Of a stretch of DNA of 64,000 nucleotides, positions 52,901 through 62,548 are shown one piece after another (the first letter of the stretch is position 1; every line of letters starts with the position of its first letter). This DNA comes from Balanoglossus misakiensis (lineage: Eukaryota > Hemichordata). Location: positions 2,914,001 through 2,978,000 of the forward strand of contig CM082585.2 of assembly GCA_040954595.2 (NCBI GenBank). The letters are read 5' to 3'. Made by a program: the position numbers and the translations under genes. The notes under the pieces were generated by a model. That model had not been told where the DNA came from. It saw only the letters and a program-made list of their open reading frames with translations, and searched no databases.

Positions 52901-55041
52901 GAGGGAGACAGAGAGAGGGGAGTGGGAGAGAGAGGGAGACAGATGGAGAGCGAGAGAGATAGAGAAAAGGTGAAGGGAGAGGAGAGAGGAAGAGAGAAAA
53001 AATAACAGAGGGAGAGGAAGGAAGAGAGGATGAGAGAGTGACAGACAGATACAAACAAGAAACATACGCATATACATTGTATCTCTGAAAAGCCTGTTAT
53101 CCGAACTACGCATTCTTGGTCTGACGATCTTAGAATAGTTGACCGCAATTAAGTTAGTGGTTTGCAAAGATCGTACTAGTCCTCCCTGCATTCGCACCAG
53201 GCTGTCCATGTGGCACGACTTTGTAAGTTTTTTTTTCTTCTCGACCCGCAGAATGCTGGATAAAAAAGTCGGGGAGAAACCCTTGTAATCAGGGCACCTT
53301 TCTTGCGAAACATCTGTGCGAACTAGCTGGCTGTTGTTGGGACGCCACGACAAGGATATCTTCCCAAAAATGTTTCAGCCCACACGATGACAACAAAGGT
53401 AAAGTACTGCTCAACTATTAAATAATAAGATGGTTGAATGGCATATTTTTGGAGATATGAATTTATTTCTATGCATGTTTATCCAGATTTAACAGTTAGA
53501 AGCAAGATGTATGTGTCAGATTCAAAGGTCTAGAAATCAAATATTCAACCCAGCGATCTGTTGCTCTTCTGAACCATCAGTAAGTTTAGATTAGGAATAG
53601 CGTTCATGTATGACTCCCCTGAATACAAAATAACGTTAGGCCAGTCCATGTTTATGTTAGACTCTCTCACAGCCCCTCTCGCCGTCCATGCGGGCTCATA
53701 GTCTGATTGCATGTGTGCCCGGCGAGAGGGGCTGTTAACACTATTTTTCTCTATTTTATTTTCGATCTTTCGATTGACTAATCCAAATCCCGCCCTGGAT
53801 TTTGCATTTTCTCTGCCATTGGTCCATGCTCTTGAGATTGATCTTTGTGTTTACAAGATCCAAAGCACTTCTACTGTCTATGATTGCAGACTCCCCATGG
53901 TTAACCAGATACTAGTTTCACTTACATTACGCAACAATGCATTCTATTGCTGTGAACACTTGTAAACGATCTCTTTCACACCACAATGTTTAGCTTACAG
54001 CATATTCAAGCGACTGGCGTATTTGCAAAAAAAATCAATGTAAAATCGGCAGTTTGAGAGAACAAGTTTGGCATAACCTGTCTAATTTTGCCATATAAAT
54101 CTGCTGCTTGTGATTAAGTTTGGACATAGCCTGGTGGCACTTTGTACCGTACAGTGAAATTAAGAATTGGTTGGTTTCATTGGGGTTCATCCTGCCTACA
54201 TGGCCATGGTAGACTAAACCTCACAATGTTGTTTTATTCTTTTACATTTCATGAATAAAACGTATGTAGTTGTCTTTATCTAGTGTAAAACCACCACTGT
54301 CTTTTATCTGGTAGGAATGTTATGCTGTTTGGATAGTAAGGGGACTTGTTGTTTGTCCCAAGGGGATTTAAATTAGTATACATCTGGTATCAGGTTTACC
54401 CATATTCGCTAGAGCAGATCTGTCAATCTTGGTACTCAGGAAACCCCTTCTCCATCACATCGGGCAGGAATCTTGCCCAATGTGCTCAGACGCTTAGCCA
54501 ATCAGAAAAATCGAAAATATATTCCCAAAAATAAGTGTTAACAGCCCTAAGGTTCGCTACACAACACCAAACGGTGCTTCTCCCTTGCCAAACGGTTGAG
54601 GGCGCGTCAGTGAAGAGCCTTGTTGTAGCGAACCGTGGGCTGTGAGAGAGTCTAATGGTTATGTGTGCCTTTCCTGTGATGCTTTACCCCTTGTCCTTTT
54701 CCTCTTCCTGGCAGTGACAGTTAACATAGCTTTGAACAAGTTCGTCCAATATTCTTTGGGCAACGGCTGGAGTACGGTCGACGGGCGCTATCCGACAGAC
54801 CCCAACGCGGAAGAGACCAGCATGGTCAGTTGGGAAGGTCGGGGCGGGCTTACCACAGAGAAAGAAGTGCGAAATCTGGCTCTGCAGTACTGGGACTATG
54901 TGGACAATTTCTCAGAGAACTGCCATATAATCATGGGCTATTACAACGAAAGCAAGTACATTGGCCTATATAATGTTGTTATTGATCTCCACCGGATGTA
55001 CAACGTCTACCTTGTGCGTTTTTGCATCAGAGAAGCTGACC
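43288..55041 (+). CDS. secreted C-type lectin / HYR / trefoil / galactose-binding-like protein (partial, frameshifted)
   Basis: Plus-strand exons: 43288-43378 (signal peptide), 45219-45434 and 46937-47123 (C-type lectin domain), 50146-50385 (HYR), 50711-50764, 51002-51390 and 52455-52505 (unrecognised), 53252-53398 (P-type/trefoil), 54715-55041 (galactose-binding-like). Lectin landmarks: CPNGWVFDQTAGMCYLF, FCASTSSTLVVL, WIGL, FRWITGE, WGTGEPNNYGGDEECVAV, CKR. EPN followed by ...EEC suggests a mannose-type calcium site with the usual WND replaced (LNDRG). Most phases match, except at the lectin exon where a 16-bp duplication breaks the frame, and before the trefoil exon where one exon seems to be missing. 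Expected extracellular, in recognition or adhesion. The 3' end was not found. Introns hold MITEs and LINE relics. Confidence 0.7.
43400..45200. other. lectin-gene intron 1
   Basis: Contains a relic near 44805-44865 of the hairpin repeat also seen at 13310-13390, and an (ATT)n run at 44922-44949. No exons seen. Confidence 0.4.
45219..45434 (+). CDS. C-type lectin domain, first half, frame broken by duplication
   Basis: Acceptor TGTTTCAG, donor GTGAGT. Encodes CPNGWVFDQTAGMCYLFHTE through YWIGL. TACTGGATTGGGCTAG is present twice in a row (45395-45410, 45411-45426). With one copy the exon ends in phase 0 (WIGLERD) and joins GHSGQFRW of the next exon; with two it runs out of frame and meets a stop early in the next exon. 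Confidence 0.8.
45611..46345. mobile_element. MITE, GGTGGCATTGC family (TTAA), copy 1
   Basis: 735 bp with ends GGTGGCATTGCATGAAA and TTTCATGCAATGCCACC (the last base pairs approximate), TTAA at 45607-45610 and 46346-46349. Opposite orientation to the copy at 58897-59628. In the second lectin-gene intron. Confidence 0.85.
46450..46870 (+). pseudogene. LINE reverse-transcriptase relic
   Basis: Readable only in pieces: QAGFIRDYSTNDNILIIQSI with VQKYLT near 46710-46790, then a broken TKAF segment. It matches QAGFRKxYST...IVQKYL of the two LINEs in this window. Lies just upstream of a lectin exon. Confidence 0.55.
46937..47123 (+). CDS. C-type lectin domain, second half
   Basis: Acceptor ATCATAG, donor GTTGGC, phase 1 out. 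Contains FRWITGE, GEPNNYGGDEECVAVR, LNDRGC and PACKR with the last three conserved cysteines. Confidence 0.8.
47464..47703. mobile_element. possible MITE with GGGGTCGTCGCGCCG inverted ends
   Basis: GGGGTCGTCGCGCCG at 47471 and CGGTGCGACGACCCC at 47685-47700 are inverted with one mismatch. No clear target duplication. Confidence 0.35.
47880..48270 (+). mobile_element. LINE 3' end fragment
   Basis: Encodes TRKYGDRAFCSAAVCLWNQL with PVNIRSC and FKHML, then a stop, the C-terminal tail of a LINE ORF2, followed by an (ATT)n tail at 48236-48268. Confidence 0.7.
48300..50030. other. lectin-gene intron, no exon seen
   Basis: AT-rich with a long (ATT)n microsatellite at 49863-49920; no coding similarity recognised. 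Confidence 0.4.
49863..49920. repeat. (ATT)n microsatellite
   Basis: About 19 uninterrupted ATT units. Confidence 0.9.
50146..50385 (+). CDS. HYR domain exon
   Basis: Acceptor CTTCCAG, donor GTATGA. Starts APVLSNCPGD and has WLLPTATDDG, FNIGTKLVTCAAVDGCDNEA and CSFTVTFEG, a full hyalin-repeat (HYR) domain of about 80 residues with four cysteines. Confidence 0.88.
50711..50764 (+). CDS. small exon (ACHNEPPFGGHCEVNHETG)
   Basis: Acceptor TTTGCAG, donor GTAAGG, phase 1 in and out, 54 bases; two cysteines. No recognised domain. Confidence 0.6.
51002..51390 (+). CDS. exon encoding an unrecognised extracellular region
   Basis: Encodes LYIDAGTCLSDAMSLSSQ, YHRMMFIFLSKGAV, YATCFDWTDEGN, CSESRADTNNN and VRLLFQIVDMYGDYATYN. 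Donor GTGTGT. The start is uncertain: the acceptor at 51000-51001 keeps phase but has a poor pyrimidine tract, and the ORF extends upstream to 50965. Looks like a folded beta-rich domain I cannot name. Confidence 0.5.
51400..52440. other. intron, no feature recognised
   Basis: No repeats or exons recognised. Confidence 0.35.
52455..52505 (+). CDS. possible small exon (VRLYGVLRQFLNDETEQ)
   Basis: After GGTTAG-type sequence the acceptor at about 52475 (GTCACAG preceding position) is not exact; the best reading is GTCAGGCTGTACGGTGTGCT to GAGCAG followed by GTAAGA, phase 0 in and out. Its phase agrees with the preceding exon. No domain recognised. Confidence 0.35.
52866..53050 (+). repeat. polypurine (GA-rich) tract
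   Basis: About 185 bases made almost only of G and A on the plus strand, in an intron about 200 bases upstream of the trefoil exon. It generates false Ser/Leu/Pro-rich ORFs on the minus strand. Confidence 0.85.
53252..53398 (+). CDS. P-type (trefoil) domain exon
   Basis: Acceptor GACCCGCAG, donor GTAAAG, phase 1 in and out. Encodes CWIKKSGRNPCNQGTF, CELAGCCWDATT and KCFSPHD: the C-x9-C-x10-C-x4-CC-x10-C type spacing of a trefoil domain with the GCCWD signature. Entry phase does not fit the candidate exon before it, so an exon may be missing. Confidence 0.8.
53660..54652. mobile_element. MITE with GACTCTCTCACAGCCC ends (TA)
   Basis: Ends GACTCTCTCACAGCCC are inverted at 53660 and 54637-54652, with TA on both sides (53658-53659, 54653-54654). 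Each end also folds on itself: CAGCCCCTCTCGCCG with CGGCGAGAGGGGCTG on the left, and AAGGTTCGCTACA with TGTAGCGAACC on the right. Ends just before the galactose-binding-like exon. No transposase. Confidence 0.7.
54715..55041 (+). CDS. galactose-binding-like (F5/8-type) domain exon
   Basis: Acceptor CTGGCAG, donor GTAAGC. Starts VTVNIALNKFVQYSLGNGWS then TVDGRYPTD, like the N-terminus of F5/8-type or fucolectin domains (NIALNK, VDG). The rest (LALQYWDYVDNFSENCHIIM, YNVYLVRFCIREADR) is diverged. 327 bases, phase 1. Confidence 0.6.
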
Positions 55042-55329
55042 GTAAGCTATCATTTCCATCTGTCACCATCGCTAACTGAAACTATTTTAGCATGCATTAA
55101 TTTTGATGTGCCAAACATCATCTCACTTGCAAAGTCTCAACATTCGTGATTACATTTTTGAAAGAACAGATGTCTTATTCCTGAAATGAAACAAGTGACC
55201 TATCGGTCAAAAGAGCTCTGCTGACTTTAAAAGTGTAACGTGGGCAATGATATGAATACCCTAGGTTTTAATTCATAACAATTGTATTATATTGAACAAA
55301 ACAAAACATAGACTTTAAAAGTATTTATC

Positions 55330-55990
55330 AAAATTCAGCTTGATTCATTGTGCTAAAGAAAGAAAGAATTGAATCCTAAAGAACAACATCAAAAGGAAGC
55401 ACCAAGGTTCTAATTTGCATATTCATGACCCCATCAAAATTCCAATTAACAAAATCAGGTAGGGGCACCATAATACACATTCCTACCAAATTTCAGCTCC
55501 ATCGTACATGTAGTTATGGAAAAGAAGATTTTTTACCAAAAAATCTATTTTTAGATCTTATTTGCATATTTATGACCCCATCATATCCAAAAATTCTATT
55601 TTGATCTAATTTGCATATTCACGACCCCATCAAATCCAAATTTACAAAATCAGGTAGGGGCACCATAACACACATTCCTACCAAATTTCAGCTCCATCGT
55701 ACATGTAGTTACGGAGAAGAAGATTTTTACCAAAACTTCTAATTTTAGATCTAATTTGCATATTCATGACCCCATCAAATCCAAATTAACAAAATCAGTT
55801 AAGGGCACCATAACACACATTCCAACCAAATTTCAGCTAAATATGCCAAGTTGTTTTAAAGAAGAAGATTGAAATACAAAAAGTTGACGGACAGACGGAC
55901 AACGGACGGACACTTATCAACCTACTGCTACAGCTCGGCTGACACAAGTGACAGCAGAGCTAATAAAATGATATGAAATAAAATTAAATT
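55330..55990. repeat. retroposon-like repeat with three internal tandem units
   Basis: Units of about 150-185 bases share TTTGCATATTCATGACCCCA, GGTAGGGGCACCATAA and CCAAATTTCAGCTCCATCGT. The last is followed by a GGACGGAC-type run (about 55885-55912) and an AT-rich AAATTAAATT tail. Non-coding. Confidence 0.65.
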
Positions 55991-57003
55991 AAATTAGGCG
56001 TATATTCCATGTTAGACCCGAGGTGGTTTTCACCATCTTTTCACCATAGCTCTTCTTGGTCACCAACAAAGCAATAGGGCTCGCAGAGTGTTCTACTGTA
56101 ATTCAACGGATCCATTTTGGGCTGCCACATTTATAATTTTCATTTTCGGCGAGATCTGTCACAGCGCAGTCAGCGGTAGATATGGCGTGTATCACCCCAA
56201 TATGTAATAATTAACCCAATATGTAATAACACCTTAACCCAATATGTAATACTAACCCAATATGTAATAACACCTTCACCCAATATGTAATACTAACCCA
56301 ATATGTAATAACACTTAACCCAATATGTCATACTAACCCAATATGTAATAACACTTAACCCACTATGTAATAAACTTTAATTCTACATGTAATAAACGTT
56401 ATCAGCTAGCTGCATATGTAATAAACGTTAACCCTATATGTTATAGACTTGAATTTTACATGAAATAGACGTTTTCAGTTAACCCTATATGTAATAAACG
56501 TTAACCCTATATGTAAAAAACTTTAATTCTACATGAAAAAATACGTTATTAGTTAACCCTATATGTAATAAACGTTAACCCTATATGTAATAAACTTTAG
56601 TTCTACATGAAAAAACGTTAATTCTACATGAAAAAAAAAACGTTATTAGTTAACTCTATATGTAATAAACGTTAACCCTATATGTAATAAACTTTAATTC
56701 TACATGAAATAACGTTAATTCTACATGAAAAAAACGTTATTAGTAAACCCTATATGTAATAAACGTTAACCCTATATATAATAAACGTTAACCCTATATG
56801 TAATAAACTTTAATTCTACATGAAATAACGTTAATTCAACATGAAAAAAACGTTATTAGTTAACCCTATATGTAATAAACGTTAACCCTATATGTAATAA
56901 ACTTTAACTCAATATGTAACACTAACCCAATATGTAATAACACCTTAACCCAATATGTAATACTAACCCAATATGTAATAACACCTTAACCCAATATGTA
57001 ATA

Positions 57004-57812
57004 CAGTAGACCCTCGCTAAGTCGCGCCTCAATAAGTCGCGGTTTCGGCTAAGTCGCGGGTTACAGTATGGCTCCCATTATTTTCTTTGTTTTTCCCCCG
57101 ACATTTTGCTTTGTCGGCCACATCTCAAAATGTTTCAGTAATTTTGTATTTCTTTGCGCGCGGCCGATCGACTGAGGCGCATCACCAGGGCCAATAAAGC
57201 TGTGAACGTGTTGCGGTATGTCAAAATGATCGAACATGTCAATCACGGGAGTTGACAAAATACGCAATAAAGTGGTGTCGCGGTTTGCCTTTGACGGTAC
57301 GGCCAAACAATTAACGGTGAATTTGATTAAACGTGTGATGCCAATTTTCACGATTTCTTGGCGGCACGTCTTTGCAAGAGCGCAATAAAATGTCCAAGCA
57401 ATTGGAATGGTTATCATTCTGACCTCACATTTCGAACTGAGCAGTATGTCTAAGCGAAAGTTGGCCAGCGTTTCCGTCCGCGAGAAACTTTCAGCGATCG
57501 AGCGAGTCAAGAACGGCGTCGCGAAAGCGAAGGTTGCACGTGATTTGGGTGTAGGCGAGTCCACTATCCGAGGGTGGATGAAGACCGAGGAAAAGCTGCG
57601 ACAGTTTGTTTTCGAAGTCGATGAGGAGGCGGGGCTGAGCAGAAAACGGGCGAAACATGTAATGGTTACATAAACAGAAGTACGTTATCGCGTTTTCAGT
57701 CAATACCCCCCCCCCATCCCCCTTTTCATGGCCCCTCGTTAAGTCGCGGCCCTCGCTAAGTCGCGGTTTTCCCGATGGACCCCGCCACCCGCGACTTAGC
57801 GAGGGTCTACTG
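57004..57812. mobile_element. Tigger/pogo-like element
   Basis: Inverted ends CAGTAGACCCTCGCTAAGTC / GACTTAGCGAGGGTCTACTG with TA duplications at 57002-57003 and 57813-57814; removing it restores the satellite unit. The ends repeat GTCGCG motifs internally. It keeps only the N-terminal part of a transposase. Confidence 0.9.
57446..57673 (+). pseudogene. Tigger transposase N-terminal HTH fragment
   Basis: 76 codons: MSKRKLASVSVREKLSAIER, VAKAKVARDLGVGESTIRGW, then a charged segment. This is the CENP-B/psq-type helix-turn-helix of pogo-superfamily transposases. The second HTH and the DDE domain are missing, because the right terminal repeat follows directly. Confidence 0.75.
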
Positions 57813-58020
57813 TACTAACCCAATATGTAATAACACCTTCACCCAATATGTAATAACACTGCCCTAATGTATTTTAATGCTAAGCTAAATGAAATACACC
57901 AAATCAATATGAAATTATATCTGAATATGAATTAAAATCCTTACTAAACATGTTTTAAAACTAAACTCAATGTTTTTCATTAACCCAATATGTAATAACA
58001 CTTTAACCCAATATGTAATG

Positions 58021-58892
58021 GTAAAGGTGGCTTGTATTTTTTTTACAGGGGGGGGGGGGTACATTTGTCTTTCTGGGAAAAGACCATAATATTATTTCAT
58101 CTATTTTCAATAGAGGTGGTGATAGAGGGGGCAACCCTATTGTTTAACATACTTCCCGCTTAACCCAACGAATTACTTGCAAGTTCCGGTAGCATTTGAT
58201 AGTCCTGGTAAAGTTAACATAGTGATATATTTACCTAACCTTTACACCCACACGAAATCCAGGTAAATTTTGTTGTTTGAACCTCTAGCTTTATGCTATA
58301 TTTCGCAAAACTATTACTATCGGCTGTTAGTATACGGATCCACCCACTAGGGGACTGCAACCACCGGGCTAATTTCCCACATTTGTCTCGTATCACCCGA
58401 GGTGGGGAGGCGCCGGGGGTATGTTGGGGATTAGAAAATTTTGTAAAATAAAGGGCGCGAAACTGCAATTTTGTGGACTCAAAAGCACAAGTTTTGTGGC
58501 AAAAATATGTGAACCCCCTTAACGTTTTAAAAAAAAGATGACCCTCCCCCCCCCCCCCCCCCCCCCCCGCTTTTGGACTTCTAAATTAAGAAAGGTATAC
58601 TTGACGCGTAAGGCGTTCAATATCAGTATCTGTTTCACTTTTGACGGGCAAGTAGTGTGCACGGATGGTAAAGTGTACCCGCCCCCATCTCAGGGTTGAT
58701 GTGTCCTGATGTATATGGCTTCATTAATACATCTAAAATTTGGAAATTTTCCATGTCAATTATGTGTCCTGGGTAGTCTCTGTATATGTCTGGAAGCTTC
58801 CATCTGAGACAATATGTTGATGTCACGCATGCTAACACAGCTTGATTTCAGTACTTTTATAAAGAATTGAGTTTTACTTCAACTCTATTGGG
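58021..58892. other. spacer between inverted satellite blocks
   Basis: Contains a G run at about 58050-58060 and a C run of about 23 at 58546-58568. No gene recognised. Confidence 0.4.
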
Positions 58893-58896
58893 TTAA

Positions 58897-59628
58897 GGTG
58901 GCATTGCATGAAAAGTTGTGATTTTTGCCAAATTTTACTTTTTTACATAAATCGGTAGGCCTAATACTCACCCACATCCTGACTAATACGTCTTGGCGGA
59001 AATGGTGCACAATCACCCCCAAATAGCACTTTTCTGAATGAGTTCACAGCTTAACAAATAGGTGTCAACAATGCAAATGGCCGTTTTTCTCGGTTTGCAT
59101 TTTCGCTGCTTTTGACAACTTCGGACTAAAATAGCTTCGCCCTGCATTGGCCGAATTTGCTCAAATTTTGACAGGGAATTGTGTATGACCCATCCAACAA
59201 AACGCTAGTTTTGTTTGTCGATAAAGTGTCCCTGGCGGGAATAAACTCTGATTCAATACAACTCACCGTGAATTTGATAACATTTTCAGAAAATCTAACT
59301 TTCAAACGCTGTTACTCCTCAATGGAAGCAGATAACGCAAAACAAAATTAGCGTTTTTTTGCATGTGTACTTTAGTTTCGAATGACATATTAAGATGCAT
59401 GATGCATGGTCAACTTTTTTACCTATTTTAAATTTCATGACATAATATCAAAAATGGTTTTTTTCACCCAAAATCGCCACCATTTCCGGGGATCAATAAT
59501 ATTTGCAACTCAAACAAAAGTTCAAAATCTCAGCTTCCAGAATATATATGGTTTATGGGGGTTTAAACTTTGTCTTTGATGAGAAATAGGCCTCTGAAAA
59601 AGTCTCGACGGTTTCATGCAGTGCCACC
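58897..59628. mobile_element. MITE, GGTGGCATTGC family (TTAA), copy 2
   Basis: 732 bp, GGTGGCATTGCATGAAA and TTTCATGCAGTGCCACC ends, TTAA at 58893-58896 and 59629-59632. Inserted at the inner edge of the inverted satellite block (TTGGGTTAA). Confidence 0.85.
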
Positions 59629-59632
59629 TTAA

Positions 59633-60171
59633 TATTACATATTCAAACACATTAGGACAGTGTTATTACATATTGGGTTAAAGTGTTATTACATATTGGG
59701 TTAGTATTACATATTGGGGTAAGTTGTTATTACATATTGGGTTAGTGTTACTTATTGGGTTAAAGTTTATTACATATAGGGTTAACGTTTATTACATATA
59801 GGGTTAACTAAAAACGTTTTTTCAAGTAGAATTAACGTTATTTCATGTAGAATTAAAGTTTATTACATATAGGGTTAACGTTTATTACATATAGGGTTAA
59901 CTAAAAACGTTTTTTCAAGTAGAATTAACGTTATTTCATGTAGAATTAAAGTTTATTACATATAGTGTTAACGTTTATTACATATAGGGTTAACTAATAA
60001 CGTATTTTTTCATGTAGAATTAACGTTATTTCATGTAGAACTAAAGTTTATTACATATAGGGTTAACGTTTATTACATATAGGGTTAACTAATAACGTTA
60101 TTTCATGTAGAATTAAAGTTTATTACATATAGGGTTAACGTTTATTACATATAGGGTTAACTAATAACGTA
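59633..60171. repeat. satellite block 2, inverted relative to block 1
   Basis: Units TATTACATATTGGGTTA and TTATTACATATAGGGTTAAC with CATGTAGAATTAACGTT, the reverse complements of block 1. Ends where the Ngaro-like element begins. Confidence 0.85.
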
Positions 60172-60479
60172 TTTTATATCCCTGCACCAGAATAGACCTG
60201 TACTGGTCATTTTGCTCTGTTTGTGGGAGATACAAAAACACGACACAACCAGAATTGGCGGAAAATGGCCAAGAGATATTGACCCTTTATTGCAAAGTTA
60301 ACAATGTGTAAAGATGATGAAAAATTCCTCGCCAGTTGCCTGCCTCAATAAAACAGCAAAAACCTCAACAAGGTAGGTATAGGTCAAAGGTCAACCAGCG
60401 AGGAAAATTAACATAACACTAAACACTGTAAAATAGGTACATAAAGAATCTCCCACAAAGGTGTGGGCCTAAAAACGCC
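60172..60479 (-). repeat. split direct repeat B2
   Basis: TTTTATATCCCTGCACCAGA to AAAAACGCC; direct copy of 60871-61164, which lacks about 15 bases present here near 60426-60440. Confidence 0.8.
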
Positions 60480-60870
60480 TCTAACAACTACAATCCAATG
60501 CGACAATGAGATAAGTAAAGATACAAAGTCCATGTAAGCTCTAAAATACATATACCTCCGTCCCATACGACCTAGGTAGGGGAGGTAGATGGGGATGCGG
60601 TGGTAGTGAAAATTCGATGAGATGAACCAGCTCGTTGTCTTGAAGTCACGGCTGTAAAATGGAAAAGGCTGTTCCTAGTATTGACTCCCCCCCCCTATAG
60701 GAAACTGCAAATATTGTCAAGGCGGGAAAATGAAGTTGCTCTTCCATGAAGTGTCTCCCCCCGGAGACTAAAGTTTTGTAAACCTCCCTGTCGGATAATA
60801 GAAAACTGCAAAACTTGATCACTAAGAAGCATGTCTATAAATGCGATTATAATAGTGATTATAATCGTGC
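60480..60870 (-). repeat. presumed A2 segment between B repeats
   Basis: Single-copy in this window between the two B repeats. By Ngaro structure it should match the element's other end beyond 64000. Confidence 0.55.
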
Positions 60871-61164
60871 TTTTATATCCCTGCACCAGAATAGACCTGT
60901 ACTGGTCATTTTGCTCTGTTTGTGGGAGATACAAAAACACGACACAACCAGAATTGGCGAAAAATGGCCAAGAGATATTGACCCTTTATTGCAAAGTTAA
61001 CAATGTGTAAAGATGATGAAAAATTCCTCGCCAGTTGCCTGCCTCAATATAACAGCAAAAACCTCAACAAGGTAGGTATAGGTCAAAGGTGAACTGGCGA
61101 GGAAAATTAACATAACACTAAACACATAAAGAATCTCCCACAAAGGTGTGGGCCTAAAAACGCC
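60871..61164 (-). repeat. split direct repeat B1
   Basis: Direct copy of 60172-60479, adjoining the recombinase side of the element. Confidence 0.8.
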
Positions 61165-61274
61165 ATAAGCCACACCCTGGTGTGGCCGCCCCACCCAAAA
61201 TGACCAGACCACCCCAGGGAAGGACCCTAAAAACACCATCCCCTGCTCTTGATAGCCAGAAGCCTAACAATTGG

Positions 61275-62182
61275 TTACCAAGATGCTGGTTGCCTAATGT
61301 ACCCCTTAAAAGCATCTGACTTCCACCTGCCTAAGGCGTGTATCTGTGCATCAGACAAACCGTCTTTAGCAGCTTGAGAGGCTGCTCCTATCCTAAAGCT
61401 ATGTCCCTTGAACCTGTCTACCTCAAAGCCGCAAAAAGTGAGCGAACGCCTAAGCTGTGCCGTGAAATCTCCCCGTCCTATGCCTAACGGCCCTGGCATG
61501 CAGAAAAGAGGGCCAGGCTCACTCCCCCTCAAACGACTAAATTCCCACAATGCCTTAACCGGACACAAGTCGGACCTAAGAACCTTCTGAAATTTGATAA
61601 CAAATACATCGCCTGGTTTACTGTGCTTAAAATTGAATAAGGACACAGTTGCTGACTGTGGCAAACCTGCGCTAACCTGAAACTCCAACTGGTGGAAAAG
61701 AATGGCTTTTCCAACATCAAACCTATTCCGAACTGTGAATTTCCCAATCCTGAGGTACCCATAGAAGGCTGATAAGAACATAGCCTTAAAAAGAGAACGC
61801 TGATAAACAGATGTGACCACATTTGGAATGGCCTTAATCAGACGAAGTAGGATATCCCTAGTGATAGGGAGACGATCATCTCGTTGATGCACCAGCTTAC
61901 GGTATGACTGGACCAATTTGTGAACCAAAAAGGACTTAGTAGGGTCCTGCAAGCCTGCAAGTTTATGAACGTAGCTAATGGCTGACAAATAGGTAGAAAC
62001 AGTGGATGGGGCAAGGTGTTGCCTAGAGAGGTGACCAATAAACAATGTGACCGAGGATTCTGACAGCAGCAGAGATGGACAATGCACCCCTAACTGGCTA
62101 CCCATGAACTATGTAAGAACTCTCCAAGCACGCTGATAGGTTGACCTGGTAGAACTGTGAAGAGCCTGCTGCAGAAGTCTGC
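61275..62182 (-). pseudogene. tyrosine recombinase of the Ngaro-like element
   Basis: From 62105 a 276-codon ORF has SSVTLFIGHLSRQHLAPSTV, FYGYLRIGKFTV (catalytic Arg region), FKGHSFRIGAASQA (H-x-x-R) and LGRWKSDAFKGYIR with the nucleophile Tyr, then a stop. Upstream, the same frame continues to about 62182 (VGRLLQQALHSSTRSTYQRA) but is cut by one TAG at about 62108. The catalytic residues are all present. Confidence 0.8.
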
Positions 62183-62548
62183 CTACTTCCATGTCCAATG
62201 TATAGGTAGCAACTGAGACGGCACTGGAGTCGGATAGGTATCCATGCCCCGAGATGCAGACTTGAACTGGCCTACCTGCAAGCGGGAAAGACAGTCTGCC
62301 AAAATGTTATGCTTACCAGGAATATGTTTAGCTCGAAAAAGAATGTTGTACTGAAGGCTAGTGAGCACAATCCGTCTAACCAAAATCAAAAGGTCCCTGT
62401 CCTTCGCTGTTTGTTTATTCAAGACTGACACCAAGGCCTCATTATCAGTGTAGAACATCACACGTTTGTTACATAGCTTTTGTCCCAAACCTCTAACGCC
62501 AGCATGATAGGGAATAACTCCAGGACTGCGATATTTAGTGCATGCCAA
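62183..62548 (-). pseudogene. RNase H of the Ngaro-like element
   Basis: MFYTDNEALVSVLNKQTAKD and IPGKHNILADCLSRLQVGQF, the RNase H pattern of DIRS-order elements. It is one frame away from the RT ORF; the break sits near 62487, where a single missing G explains it. Confidence 0.8.

Larger units (their letters stand above)
56190..58020. repeat. satellite block 1 (AACCCAATATGTAATA and AACCCTATATGTAATAAACG units)
   Basis: Two related 20-23-base unit types, AACCCAATATGTAATAACAC and TTAACCCTATATGTAATAAA, plus TTAATTCTACATGAAATAAC, alternate in higher-order fashion. Interrupted by a Tigger element at 57004-57812. An inverted block lies at 59633-60171. Confidence 0.85.

Noticed and set aside
52817-53353. 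178-codon minus-strand Ser/Leu/Pro-rich ORF and its frame-shifted partners
   Set aside because: Produced by the polypurine tract; overlaps the trefoil exon on the other strand.
53711-53965. 84-codon plus-strand ORF
   Set aside because: Lies inside the TA-flanked MITE with terminal hairpins; no similarity.
57061-57564. 167-codon minus-strand ORF in the Tigger element
   Set aside because: Antisense shadow of the transposase HTH region and of the GTCGCG-rich ends.
56190-60171. Satellite units resembling a CRISPR array or telomere repeat (TAACCCTA)
   Set aside because: Units are contiguous without unique spacers, the genome is eukaryotic, and TAACCCTA occurs once per 22-base unit rather than as (TTAGGG)n.
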